A stretch of 64,000 nucleotides of DNA, taken from the NCBI RefSeq assembly GCF_000012885.1, contig NC_007498.2:744001-808000 (forward strand). The letters run 5' to 3'. This document shows, one piece after another, positions 52,487 through 60,780 of the stretch. This DNA comes from Syntrophotalea carbinolica DSM 2380. GTDB lineage: Bacteria > Desulfobacterota > Desulfuromonadia > Desulfuromonadales > Syntrophotaleaceae. Below the pieces are notes generated by a model. The model saw only the letters and a program-made list of their open reading frames with translations. It was not told where the DNA came from and did no database searches. A program made the translations under genes and the position numbers. Each line of letters starts with the position of its first letter. The stretch's first letter is position 1.

Positions 52487-53269
52487 ATGAGCGAAACACT
52501 TTCCGTCGCGGTGACGGATCCGATAGTCCAGGTCAAAAATCTGGCCTTTTATTATGGGGCTTCCAAGGCGTTGCACAATATCAGTCAGGACTTTCCGCGC
52601 AACAAGGTTACGGCATTGATCGGACCTTCGGGGTGCGGCAAGTCAACCCTGCTGCGCTGCCTTAACCGGATGAACGATCTGGTGGACGGGGCGCGTGTGG
52701 AGGGCAGCATCTTGTTGGATGGTACCGAGGTCAACACCCCGGCCATGGATGTCATCGAGCTTCGGCGCAGGGTCGGCATGGTTTTTCAGAAATCCAACCC
52801 GTTTCCCAAGTCCATTTACGAAAATGTCATTTACGGGTTGCGCATTGCCGGCGTTCGGGACAAGGCGGTGTTGGATCAGGCGGTGGAGCAGAGTCTGCGC
52901 AGTGCGGCGCTATGGGATGAAGTCAAGGACCGGCTGCATGAATCGGCCCTGGGGATGTCCGGCGGACAGATGCAGCGCCTGTGTATTGCGCGTGCCATTG
53001 CCGTCAACCCCGAGGTGGTGCTGATGGACGAACCCTGCTCGGCCCTTGATCCCAAGTCCACGGCGCGGGTCGAGGAGTTGATCAGCGAGTTGCGCGAGAA
53101 GTACACCATCATTATCGTCACCCACAATATGCAGCAGGCCGCAAGGGTTTCCGATTACACGGCTTTTCTGTTCGAAGGGGTGTTGGTCGAATACGGTGTC
53201 ACTGAAGATCTGTTTGTCAAACCGCGGAACAAGCAGACCGAGGACTACATTACGGGGCGCTTCGGCTGA
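52487..53269 (+). CDS. pstB: Phosphate ABC transporter ATP-binding protein PstB
   Basis: 260 residues. Complete ABC ATPase: Walker [19 protein letters not shown] near 44-61, Q loop [16 protein letters not shown], signature [14 protein letters not shown] near 157-170, Walker [14 protein letters not shown] and switch His in [10 protein letters not shown]. It powers phosphate uptake through PstCA and takes part in PhoR signalling. A GGTGAGG ribosome site precedes the ATG. Confidence 0.97.
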   Translation: MSETLSVAVTDPIVQVKNLAFYYGASKALHNISQDFPRNKVTALIGPSGCGKSTLLRCLNRMNDLVDGARVEGSILLDGTEVNTPAMDVIELRRRVGMVFQKSNPFPKSIYENVIYGLRIAGVRDKAVLDQAVEQSLRSAALWDEVKDRLHESALGMSGGQMQRLCIARAIAVNPEVVLMDEPCSALDPKSTARVEELISELREKYTIIIVTHNMQQAARVSDYTAFLFEGVLVEYGVTEDLFVKPRNKQTEDYITGRFG

Positions 53270-53294
53270 GGCCTAAAACATCAAAGAGGTAAGA

Positions 53295-53942
53295 ATGCAT
53301 ATTGCACGGGAAATCGATAGTCTTAAAAAACGGGTGCTGACTCTCAGTGCCATGGTCGAAGAGAGTTTCGACCGTTCGGTTGTGGCCCTTAACCGTATGG
53401 ACGCTGCTCTTGCCCGGCAGGTGATCGACGCGGATGAGCTGGTCGACCAGACCGAGGTCGATATCGAGGAGGAATGTCTGAAGGTGCTGGCGCTGCATCA
53501 GCCGGTCGCCAACGATCTGCGGTTTATTGTCTCCATTCTCAAGATCAACAACGACCTGGAGCGTATCGCGGACCTGGCGGTGAATATCGCCGAGCGAGTG
53601 CTCGATCTGCTGAAGATGGAAAAGACGCCCATCCCCTTTGATTTCACGGGCATGTCAAGTAAAGTGCACGACATGGTCAAAATGAGCCTGGATTCCCTGG
53701 TCAACCTCGATCCGCAGCTTGCCAGGGAGGTCATCAGTCTCGACGACGAAGTCGATAGCATGCACCATGAGACGTATCGACTGGTCATCGATCAGATCGA
53801 ACTGCATCCCGAGCGTATCCAGTCGTTGATCTGTTTTCTGGTCATCTCCCGTTATCTGGAGCGCATCGCCGACCAGACCACCAATATTGCCGAGGATACT
53901 CTGTATCTCATTGAGGGCAAGATCGTGCGACACCAGTATTAA
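53295..53942 (+). CDS. phoU: Phosphate signalling protein PhoU
   Basis: 215 residues forming two three-helix bundles, each with the PhoU metal motif: LERIADLAVNIAERV near 92-106 and LERIADQTTNIAEDTLY near 193-209 (ExxxDxxxN). It links PstSCAB transport state with PhoR kinase, keeping the Pho regulon off when phosphate is ample. Last gene of the operon; a strong terminator follows 28 bases after the stop. Confidence 0.96.
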   Translation: MHIAREIDSLKKRVLTLSAMVEESFDRSVVALNRMDAALARQVIDADELVDQTEVDIEEECLKVLALHQPVANDLRFIVSILKINNDLERIADLAVNIAERVLDLLKMEKTPIPFDFTGMSSKVHDMVKMSLDSLVNLDPQLAREVISLDDEVDSMHHETYRLVIDQIELHPERIQSLICFLVISRYLERIADQTTNIAEDTLYLIEGKIVRHQY

Positions 53943-53970
53943 GTTGCGGTGGATGCACATATGGATAGCT

Positions 53971-54001
53971 AAAAAGCCCCGCCGGACCGGCGGGGCTTTT
54001 T
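53971..54001. terminator. Strong intrinsic terminator after phoU
   Basis: AAAAAGCCCCGCCGG and its mirror CGGCGGGGCTTTTT enclose a tiny loop. The A run on one side and T run on the other allow it to stop both the pst operon and the converging deaminase transcript. Confidence 0.93.
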
Positions 54002-54048
54002 CAATAGTGGGTCTGGTTTCCCCATACGGAGTCGTTGCTTATTGCTGC

Positions 54049-54630
54049 TTACTTGTGCGCCCTGCCGTTATAGATCTCTCCCCCCATTCGGCGGTACTGT
54101 TGCAGGACGGCCACCGCCTGGGGGCGGCAGATGTCGCGCAACACACGGATGCCGCGCTTTTCGAGCAGCCCGGGCCATTGTGGCGGCTTGTCGCCTTCGT
54201 CGAAGCCTACCGCGCGGGCATCGGTTTCGCGCGCACCGCAGGCCAGTTGCTTCAAACCCGCCCAGGGCAGGGCGCCGAGGCACATGGCGCAGGGTTCGGT
54301 GGAGCTGGTCAGCTCCGCATTGCGGCCGGCATCCGCCAGAGAAAAGCTTCCCACGTATTTTTGGGCCAGCATCAGGGCCACCAACTCGGCATGGGCCACG
54401 GAGCAACAGGTCGAAGTGACCAGGTTGACGCCGGGGGCGATCAGCCGCCCGCTGTCCAGGTCAAAGACCGCGGCGCCAAAGGGGCCGCCGCTGCCGTGCC
54501 GGATATTGTGCTCGGCCAGTTCGATGGCCAGGCGCATGCGGCTTTCCGGAGTTTCGAACAGCTGTTCGGGGGGAGGCAGTACTTCGGACAGCCAGGCGGG
54601 CATGGGCAGGTGAATGGCCGGATCGCTCAT
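54049..54630 (-). CDS. Nucleoside/nucleobase deaminase of the CDA fold
   Basis: 193 residues. Zinc and catalytic motifs are complete: HAELVALMLA near 101-110 (HAE) and EPCAMCLGALPWAGLKQL near 134-151 (PCxxC). Overall pattern is like guanine deaminase or TadA-like nucleoside deaminases of the GuaD type. Substrate cannot be fixed. ATG 54630 overlaps the stop of the FRG gene by four bases (ATGA), so translation is coupled. It ends near the phoU terminator. Confidence 0.87.
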   Translation of the reverse strand: MSDPAIHLPMPAWLSEVLPPPEQLFETPESRMRLAIELAEHNIRHGSGGPFGAAVFDLDSGRLIAPGVNLVTSTCCSVAHAELVALMLAQKYVGSFSLADAGRNAELTSSTEPCAMCLGALPWAGLKQLACGARETDARAVGFDEGDKPPQWPGLLEKRGIRVLRDICRPQAVAVLQQYRRMGGEIYNGRAHK

Positions 54631-55469
54631 GGGGAACGCCTGGGCAACTGGCCTCCGATGCCTTGCACCAGTTCGCATTCCTCGATGCAGCGCGGGCTGT
54701 AATGCCGCTTGAGCCATAAGCCCAGACCGTCCAGACCCGGGAACAGAACGCGTTCGGTGATGTTGGACTGATCGAGTTTGTCCCGGATTTCCCACTTAAG
54801 CTCGGCGGGGATGATGATCTTGCGCCAGATGGCAGGATGTTCGTGCAGAAAATCGCATAGCGTCCGCTGCGGATCGGACATCACCGAAAAAAAGGCAAAT
54901 TGATTGACGATGCGATCCTCCATGGATGGCGGCTCCAGAAACAGCGCGGCATTATCCCGCGAGAGATCCTGCAGGTGCTGCAAACTGGGGATCGCTTCGT
55001 TGAGCATTTCAACGGTAAAGACGTTGGCCCCTTCCTCCTCCAGCTTGTTGCACAGGGGGCGAGGCAACAGTTTATGGGTCTTGACGTAATTGACTGCCCA
55101 GATCGCGCCATCGAGGTTGAACTTGCAGATGTTGGCCGTTGCAAAGTGCATGGCCACCAGCGGCGAATAGGTCCAGTCGAGCATGCGCGTCGGCAGGCCA
55201 TAGTGCTGGGCCACGGCCATCCAGTTCCAGAAAGCGTCGGACTCCACGGCCGAGCGATGGGCGTATTTTTTGAAATTGCGCATCAAATGGCGCTCCAGGT
55301 CGGCGTAATTACCGCCCAGGCGCATCAGGGTTGTTTTCAGAGAGTAACTGGCATCCGATAAGCCGCGGAAGGCGAATCGAGAACGAAAGCGGCCGATTTC
55401 CTCGTTCCATGAATCGGCAAACAGCTCTTTTTGAAGTTCGTCGTAACTGTGAACGCGAATCTCATTCAT
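54627..55469 (-). CDS. FRG-domain protein
   Basis: 280 residues. The FRG motif is at about 28-60, FRSRFAFRGLSDASYSLKTT, followed by NFKKYAHRSAVESDAFWNWM and QHYGLPTRMLDWTYSPLVAM, a segment shared by the family. FRG domains occur in phage, plasmid and host-conflict genes and are of unknown biochemical action. It is coupled to the deaminase by ATGA overlap and follows modE by 37 bases. No signal peptide or membrane segment. Confidence 0.85.
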   Translation of the reverse strand: MNEIRVHSYDELQKELFADSWNEEIGRFRSRFAFRGLSDASYSLKTTLMRLGGNYADLERHLMRNFKKYAHRSAVESDAFWNWMAVAQHYGLPTRMLDWTYSPLVAMHFATANICKFNLDGAIWAVNYVKTHKLLPRPLCNKLEEEGANVFTVEMLNEAIPSLQHLQDLSRDNAALFLEPPSMEDRIVNQFAFFSVMSDPQRTLCDFLHEHPAIWRKIIIPAELKWEIRDKLDQSNITERVLFPGLDGLGLWLKRHYSPRCIEECELVQGIGGQLPRRSP

Positions 55470-55506
55470 GCAAGGGTACTTTCTGCCTGATGTGGAAAAT
55501 CCGGGG

Positions 55507-56319
55507 TCAGACCCTGCCCAAAATCACGCTCGATTCCTGAACGACCGCCCAGGCTTCCTCGCCCTCGCGCAATTCGAGGGACTGGCCGCTGGCTTTGGTG
55601 AGGGTGGCGCTTACCGTATTGCCGCCGGGCAGTTCCAGGGTCACCTCGCAATCGACCTGGGCTTCGACAATGCGCTGGATGGTGCCGCGCAGGATATTGC
55701 AGGCACTGAGCTGGGCGGCGCCGAGTTCCTTGACGATCATGACGGCAGGCGCTTTGGCCATGGCCACAACCTTCTCCCCAAGAGCCAGATCGAGGGATTC
55801 GACACTTTCGTTGGTGATCAACGATGAGATGCAATCGCCGCCTTTGAGTTTGAGGGTGACCAGGGTGTTGATCGCCCCTTTTTCCAACTGTGTGATTTCC
55901 CCGGACCATATGTTTCTGGCGCTGACTTTCATGTTGACTTTCCTCAGGAATTGATAAAATCCTTCGCCGTCTTCCAGATGTTCGCCGATCGAGCGCAAAA
56001 AACGTTCGTGTTCTTTCTGGATCAGACGATAGCGGTGGATAACTTCTTTACCGGCTTCGGTCAATCGGGTGCCGCCACCGCCCCGTCCGCCGGTCTGTTT
56101 GATAACCAGCGGCTGATCCGAAAGATTGTTGAGCATTTCAACTTGCTCCCAGGCGGTCTTGTAGCTGATACCGACGGCTTTGCCGGCTTTGGTGATGGAT
56201 CCCAATTCGCCGACCTTTTCCAACAGCTGAATGCGGCTGCTGCCGAGAAAATCCTGCCCCGATTTTTTAAACCAGAGTGAACCTGTAAGACTGAGGTCTG
56301 CTGTCTTTTTGTTTTTCAC
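55507..56319 (-). CDS. modE: ModE family molybdate-responsive regulator
   Basis: 270 residues. The N-terminal winged helix (about 15-100) has the ModE pattern RIQLLEKVGELGSITKAGKA and ISYKTAWEQVEMLNNL; two C-terminal Mop/TOBE domains follow (SARNIWSGEITQLEKGAINT near 145 and SACNILRGTIQRIVEA near 212). It binds molybdate or tungstate and controls uptake and use of these metals. The start is GTG 56319 with AGGAG six bases upstream (56326-56330). The tungsten-type oxidoreductase at 60.8 kb is a plausible member of its wider network. Confidence 0.9.
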   Translation of the reverse strand: MKNKKTADLSLTGSLWFKKSGQDFLGSSRIQLLEKVGELGSITKAGKAVGISYKTAWEQVEMLNNLSDQPLVIKQTGGRGGGGTRLTEAGKEVIHRYRLIQKEHERFLRSIGEHLEDGEGFYQFLRKVNMKVSARNIWSGEITQLEKGAINTLVTLKLKGGDCISSLITNESVESLDLALGEKVVAMAKAPAVMIVKELGAAQLSACNILRGTIQRIVEAQVDCEVTLELPGGNTVSATLTKASGQSLELREGEEAWAVVQESSVILGRV

Positions 56320-56412
56320 GCAAAGCTCCTTACTGCATAAGCGGATTGAATGCTTCTTTACTAATTTAGTGGCTTTGCAGCGATAAGGCAAATGCAAATC
56401 TCTATTTTTATT

Positions 56413-58566
56413 TTAATGGACGGGACCGGCGGATGTCGCACGGGTGTTTTCGGGCGCTTTGCAATCGGAGTCGGTGAAGGGGGGCGCAATGGTGGGGAAG
56501 GCAGGCTGGAGTGGGCTGATTTCTGCTTGGAGGAAGGTTTGAAGTTCCCCGGGCCGGCAGGGTTCCCGGAATAAAAATCCCTGGCCGTAGTGACAGCCCA
56601 TGGCCAGCAGGAGGTGATGCTGGGCAAAGGTCTCAATCCCCTCGGCGATGGTCACCAGCCCCAGATTGCGGGCCATGGCGAGGATCGCTCCGACCATAGC
56701 GGCGTCGGTTTGGGTTTCGGGGAGATTTCTGATGAAATGCCGGTCGATTTTAAGATTGTCGAAGGGCAGGGTTTTCAGCCTTTGCAGGGAGGTATACCCC
56801 AGACCGAAATTATCCAGCGACCAGCTTACCCCGAGTCGCTTGATGCTGCGCAGTATTTCTTCGGCCCGCTCTTCGTTTTTCTGCAGTGTGCATTCGTTGA
56901 TTTCAAGTTCCAGGCAGTTTGCCGGCAGTCCCGTTTCCTGCAGAATGGTAGCGATGCTTTCATGCAGGTTCCTTTGCCTGAATTGACTGCAGGACAGATT
57001 GATCGCCACCGGGATATGGGGCATGCCGGCTTGTTGCAAGCTGGCGCCGAAGGCGCAAGCCTTGCGCAGAATGCGGTTGCCGAGGGACGCCATCAGCCCC
57101 ATTTCTTCAAGTCGGGGTAAAAAAGCCTTGGGAGACAGGATGTTGCCGTCGGACCGCTTCCAACGCAGAAAGCACTCGATGCTGACGACTTTCTCGGAAG
57201 CGAGGTGAAAGCGCGGTTGAAACAGCAGGAAGAATTCCCCGTTGTCCACGGCCTGTCGCAGGTTGGTTTCCAGCGCCAACTGATCCTTCAGCGCCTGATT
57301 CATCTCCTGGCAAAAGAGCTGGTAGCTGTTGCCTCGTTCTTCCTTTGCGACATACATGGCGATGTCCGCATTGCGCATCAGCAGATCGGCAGCGGTGCCG
57401 TCGTCCGGACAAACCGCAACCCCGATACTGGCTGTAACAACGATGCGGTGCATTTCGATGCGATAAGGCTTCGACAACGCATCGAAAATTTTATCCAGAA
57501 TTTTCGGCAGACTGGACGGGTGACGGAATCCGGACAGCACGATGATGAATTCGTCGCCGCCAAGGCGGGCAACGGTGTCGTTGCTGCGCAGACACTGTTG
57601 CAGACGCTGGCCGACCATTTTGAGCAGTTGGTCGCCGATGGCATGTCCCAAAGAGTCGTTGACCTGCTTGAAACGGTCCAAATCAACGAATAATACCGCC
57701 AGGGGGTGATGAGAGCGCAGCGCTTCGGCAAGGGATTGATCCAGCCGCTCCTGCAGCAAAACCCGGTTGGGCAGTTCGGTTAGAGGATCGTAATAGGCCA
57801 GCTGCTGGATGTGGCGATCCTGCGCGGTATGTCGCTGGCGATCGTAACATAGGCCGATGGTGTAGCGGCGTTTGTGTGTGGCGAAGGAGGCGAGGCTGAG
57901 GTCGACAGTGACCTGCGTGCCGTCCTTGCAACGGCAGGTGACCTCCCGAGGATCAAGGGCGAGGTCGGGACAGGGCGGCGGGTGTCCGGATATCTCGGTA
58001 GTCTGCGGAGCAGCCAGGTCGTGGCAGAGGGGGATGGCCGACCGTATGTCCCGGCGCAGGATGTCCTTGCTTCGATAGCCGAACAGGGCTTCGGCCTCGG
58101 GACTCCAATGACAGACCCGGCCGGAGTCGCAAAACATGACCATTGCGCCGTTGGTCTGTGTCGCCATCTGCCGCACCATGCGAAAACTCTGACGCGTAAG
58201 GAGTTTGGCCTGGTAGGAGATGCTGATATCCTGAAACGTGGCGCGGATGGCACCCTGTAATGCGGGGGTCGCCGGAGTGAAATGCCCCAGCAGGTAGAGA
58301 ATGCGTCCGTTGGCGGCCTCACAGCGCAGCAGGAGCGATGTCGCGTTGTGTGTTTGTAATTTGGCAAGGATGCGCGACCAGCAATGGTCCTGGCCCGGTG
58401 TCAGCAGATTTTGCAGCTTAAGAGCACGGAAACTTTCCGGCGGGTAGCCCAGCAGCGCCTGCCAGGCGAAGCTGCTGCCGACAATGTGACCATCGCGCAG
58501 CATAATGCAGAACAGGTCGCTGCGGGTTTTTATGGGGGGATTGCCGCTTGAGCATGGGCTGCGCAT
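56413..58566 (-). CDS. PAS-PAS-GGDEF-EAL protein with altered EAL domain
   Basis: 717 residues. Two PAS-like regions (about 20-125 and 140-250), GGDEF domain (about 255-420) with intact RLGGDEF and an RSND inhibitory site five residues before it, then an EAL domain (about 440-690). The EAL motif reads ECFLRW in place of EALLRW, and the metal-binding DDFG reads DNFG; AEGIE, LKID and QGFLF remain. It probably makes cyclic di-GMP, while phosphodiesterase activity is doubtful. Faces left; diverges from the PAS-LuxR gene. Start near 58566 has no strong ribosome site. Confidence 0.87.
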   Translation of the reverse strand: MRSPCSSGNPPIKTRSDLFCIMLRDGHIVGSSFAWQALLGYPPESFRALKLQNLLTPGQDHCWSRILAKLQTHNATSLLLRCEAANGRILYLLGHFTPATPALQGAIRATFQDISISYQAKLLTRQSFRMVRQMATQTNGAMVMFCDSGRVCHWSPEAEALFGYRSKDILRRDIRSAIPLCHDLAAPQTTEISGHPPPCPDLALDPREVTCRCKDGTQVTVDLSLASFATHKRRYTIGLCYDRQRHTAQDRHIQQLAYYDPLTELPNRVLLQERLDQSLAEALRSHHPLAVLFVDLDRFKQVNDSLGHAIGDQLLKMVGQRLQQCLRSNDTVARLGGDEFIIVLSGFRHPSSLPKILDKIFDALSKPYRIEMHRIVVTASIGVAVCPDDGTAADLLMRNADIAMYVAKEERGNSYQLFCQEMNQALKDQLALETNLRQAVDNGEFFLLFQPRFHLASEKVVSIECFLRWKRSDGNILSPKAFLPRLEEMGLMASLGNRILRKACAFGASLQQAGMPHIPVAINLSCSQFRQRNLHESIATILQETGLPANCLELEINECTLQKNEERAEEILRSIKRLGVSWSLDNFGLGYTSLQRLKTLPFDNLKIDRHFIRNLPETQTDAAMVGAILAMARNLGLVTIAEGIETFAQHHLLLAMGCHYGQGFLFREPCRPGELQTFLQAEISPLQPAFPTIAPPFTDSDCKAPENTRATSAGPVH

Positions 58567-58802
58567 GGCTATCGTCCGACGCGAGGATTTTTTAACAGAG
58601 ATGTTCCGCCGCCTGGAAAAGATTTTGGTTGATACGATAGGGCGCCATGGGATAATTCGCCTGAATGTGACGCCTATCTAATGACAAACATTTACAAAGT
58701 ATTATTTATGGTTATGGGGTGGGGGTCAAGGGTAAAATCCGCAGAGTAGCCTTTTATCAACCTGCGGCGGTTGTTCCCGGGCCTCTTTACTTTTGATGGC
58801 AG

Positions 58803-60368
58803 ATGAACCACTATGCTGGTCTGAAAGTTGGTGAGAGGAGTATGAAGGCCATGGAACGGATTGAGGGACGTGAACAAGAGGTGACTGAGATCCTGGACCG
58901 GATCAGGCTGCGGTTGGGGCGCCTGGGGATATCGTCGGGGGCACGGCAGGCCATCGGCGATGATGCGCAATTGTGTATCGACAGTCTGCGCGATGCCTTG
59001 GGGGTTGTGGCACGGCTGCTTCCATCGACATGTCAGGACCTCGAGGGGTTGCAGCAGCTCGTGGACAGTTTGGCCGTTGTCGGTGCCGTGGGTCGGCCTG
59101 AAGCTGCCGAACTGGGGATGAATAACGGTTTTGCCGACGCTGCGGACCGCTTTCAGGAACTGGAGCGTGAACAACTGCAGTGCATATTCTCCGCGACCAC
59201 CAATCTGGTCATGGTGTCGGATTCCCGCGGCATGGTGACGCATCTCAACCCGGCCGCCGAGCAGTTTTTCAGCGAGTGTGCCTGGCGCAGTGTCCCGTTT
59301 TGGCAATTGCTGGCCCTGTCCGGCAGCGGACTGGATGAGGTCCTTGCCGCTTATACGCCCGATTCCCACCATGAAATCTATCTGTCCTGGGCCGGGCAAT
59401 GGTTTAATCTTCGCTTGGTGCCCTTTGCCCCCCATGCCGATGTGCCGTCCGGATATATCCTGATTCTCAACGATATAACCTGGCTGGTGGATAGTCGCCA
59501 GCATCTTGAAAGATTGGTCGCCGAACGTACCCGAGCTCTGACGAACTCGGAAAAGATGCTGCGGCTCATATTTCAGTCGGTCGGTAACGGTATTTTGCTG
59601 CTAAGCGATGACTATCGTATTGTAAAGGCCAATCAGCGAGCCGGGCAGATTCATGGCTGCAGTGCGGATGAACTGATCGGCAAGGATTTGCGCGATCTGA
59701 CCGATAATCATGGCCGCTGGACACTTACCTCCTGCGTCGCGGCTCTAGGTGGCGAAACCAGCATGAGCGCGGAAATCCAGGTGCGACGGACCGACGGCAG
59801 CATGCTGCCGACCAGTTTCATGGTGACCTCTGTCGCCATTGACGGCCGTCACTTCTGGTCCATCATTGTGCGGGATATTTCCCGGCAAAAGGCCCTGGAA
59901 GAACGCCTGCGTATGGAAAAACAGCAGGTGGAAGAGATGAATGTGACCTTGCGCAACGTTATGAAAAGCGTCGACGGTGACCGCAAGGAGTTCGAAAATA
60001 CCCTCGCGCGCAGGATTCGTTCCCATCTGCTGCCGGCCATCGATCGCATTGAAGGCGAATCTTCCGAGAATATCCGCGCCAGCTATCTGGATCTCGTGCG
60101 GGAACAGCTTATCGGCCTGACCAGCGGTTCGGCGTCGGAAATCGATGCCAATCTGCTGAAATTGAGTAAGACGGAAATGCGCATCTGCCAGTTTATTCAG
60201 GCCGGGTGTTCCACCAAGGATATCTGCGAAGCCATGAACCTGGCTTTCGAAACCGTACAGACCCACCGCAAAAATATCCGCCGTAAATTGGGCTTGCGGG
60301 GCAAAAATGTCAATCTGCATTCCTACCTGATCGGGCGTCGTTCTCTCACCGTGGATCAAGACGCCTGA
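58803..60368 (+). CDS. PAS-domain regulator with LuxR-type DNA-binding domain
   Basis: About 521 residues. Two PAS domains (about 120-230 and 250-375), a coiled-coil linker (about 380-420), then a C-terminal LuxR/GerE helix-turn-helix (about 450-515) with LSKTEMRICQFIQAGCSTKD and LAFETVQTHRKNIRRKLGL. It should be a soluble sensor-regulator; ligand unknown. In-frame ATGs at 58842 and 58851 lie after a GAGAGGAG ribosome site and may be the true start. It is followed by the oxidoreductase control region and could regulate it; this is inference. Confidence 0.82.
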   Translation: MNHYAGLKVGERSMKAMERIEGREQEVTEILDRIRLRLGRLGISSGARQAIGDDAQLCIDSLRDALGVVARLLPSTCQDLEGLQQLVDSLAVVGAVGRPEAAELGMNNGFADAADRFQELEREQLQCIFSATTNLVMVSDSRGMVTHLNPAAEQFFSECAWRSVPFWQLLALSGSGLDEVLAAYTPDSHHEIYLSWAGQWFNLRLVPFAPHADVPSGYILILNDITWLVDSRQHLERLVAERTRALTNSEKMLRLIFQSVGNGILLLSDDYRIVKANQRAGQIHGCSADELIGKDLRDLTDNHGRWTLTSCVAALGGETSMSAEIQVRRTDGSMLPTSFMVTSVAIDGRHFWSIIVRDISRQKALEERLRMEKQQVEEMNVTLRNVMKSVDGDRKEFENTLARRIRSHLLPAIDRIEGESSENIRASYLDLVREQLIGLTSGSASEIDANLLKLSKTEMRICQFIQAGCSTKDICEAMNLAFETVQTHRKNIRRKLGLRGKNVNLHSYLIGRRSLTVDQDA

Positions 60369-60780
60369 CCATCCTGCACAATCCTCGCCCGTTCCTCAAT
60401 GGTTTGCCATGTACAGGTTTGATAGCGAACATCTTCGCGATGATGTATACAGCATCGAACACTGTTTTAGGCAGTAAAATGTTCGATCGGGTATGCGATA
60501 ATACCCTTAAATACCCCGAATCATGACCTGTCTGCCGAATTCGGCTTGTGCTATAACCCAATCAAGCGGTTCTTTCGCGCCCGCAACGGTTTTTAGCTGA
60601 CCCGTGCAGCTATGGCCGCTTCAATGCGCGGCAGTCTCCGAGCCAGGTCCGCCTAAGGGGATGGTCTTCAGGGCGTCTGGCCAAAGGGTTTCGCTGGAAA
60701 CGGCGATGCCTCCCGCGTTTGGAAAGGAGATAATCCCGGAGTTCCGTTCCATTAATTTCGCATTGGGAGGAAAACAAGCT
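60369..60780 (+). promoter_or_regulatory. Control region of the aldehyde oxidoreductase gene
   Basis: About 410 bases. Palindromes: ATCGAACA (60454-60461) with TGTTCGAT (60480-60487); GGGTAT-N6-ATACCC (60489-60506); and GCCGAATTCGGC (60534-60545). A third CGAACA lies at 60426-60431 inside GCGAA-catc-TTCGC. The riboswitch at 60630-60735 fills the downstream part. Confidence 0.6.
60630..60735 (+). ncRNA. Moco/Tuco (molybdenum/tungsten cofactor) riboswitch
   Basis: The stretch GCCTCCCGCGTTTGGAAAGG at 60708-60727 matches the highly conserved 3' part of the moco RNA motif (E. coli moaA leader: GCCUCCCGUAUCUGGAAAGG). The closing stem TCTCC (60635-60639) with GGAGA (60726-60730) and the inner GCCAG (60642-60646) with CTGGC (60677-60681) fit the known layout, as does the small GTTTC-gctg-GAAAC hairpin. 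Moco/Tuco riboswitches control cofactor synthesis, metal transport and cofactor-using enzymes; here one lies 45 bases before the oxidoreductase start. Confidence 0.88.

Noticed and set aside
60604-60780. Upstream extension of the aor reading frame through the leader
   Set aside because: The extension would translate the riboswitch; the AOR family begins at the ATG at 60781, which has its own GGGAGG site.
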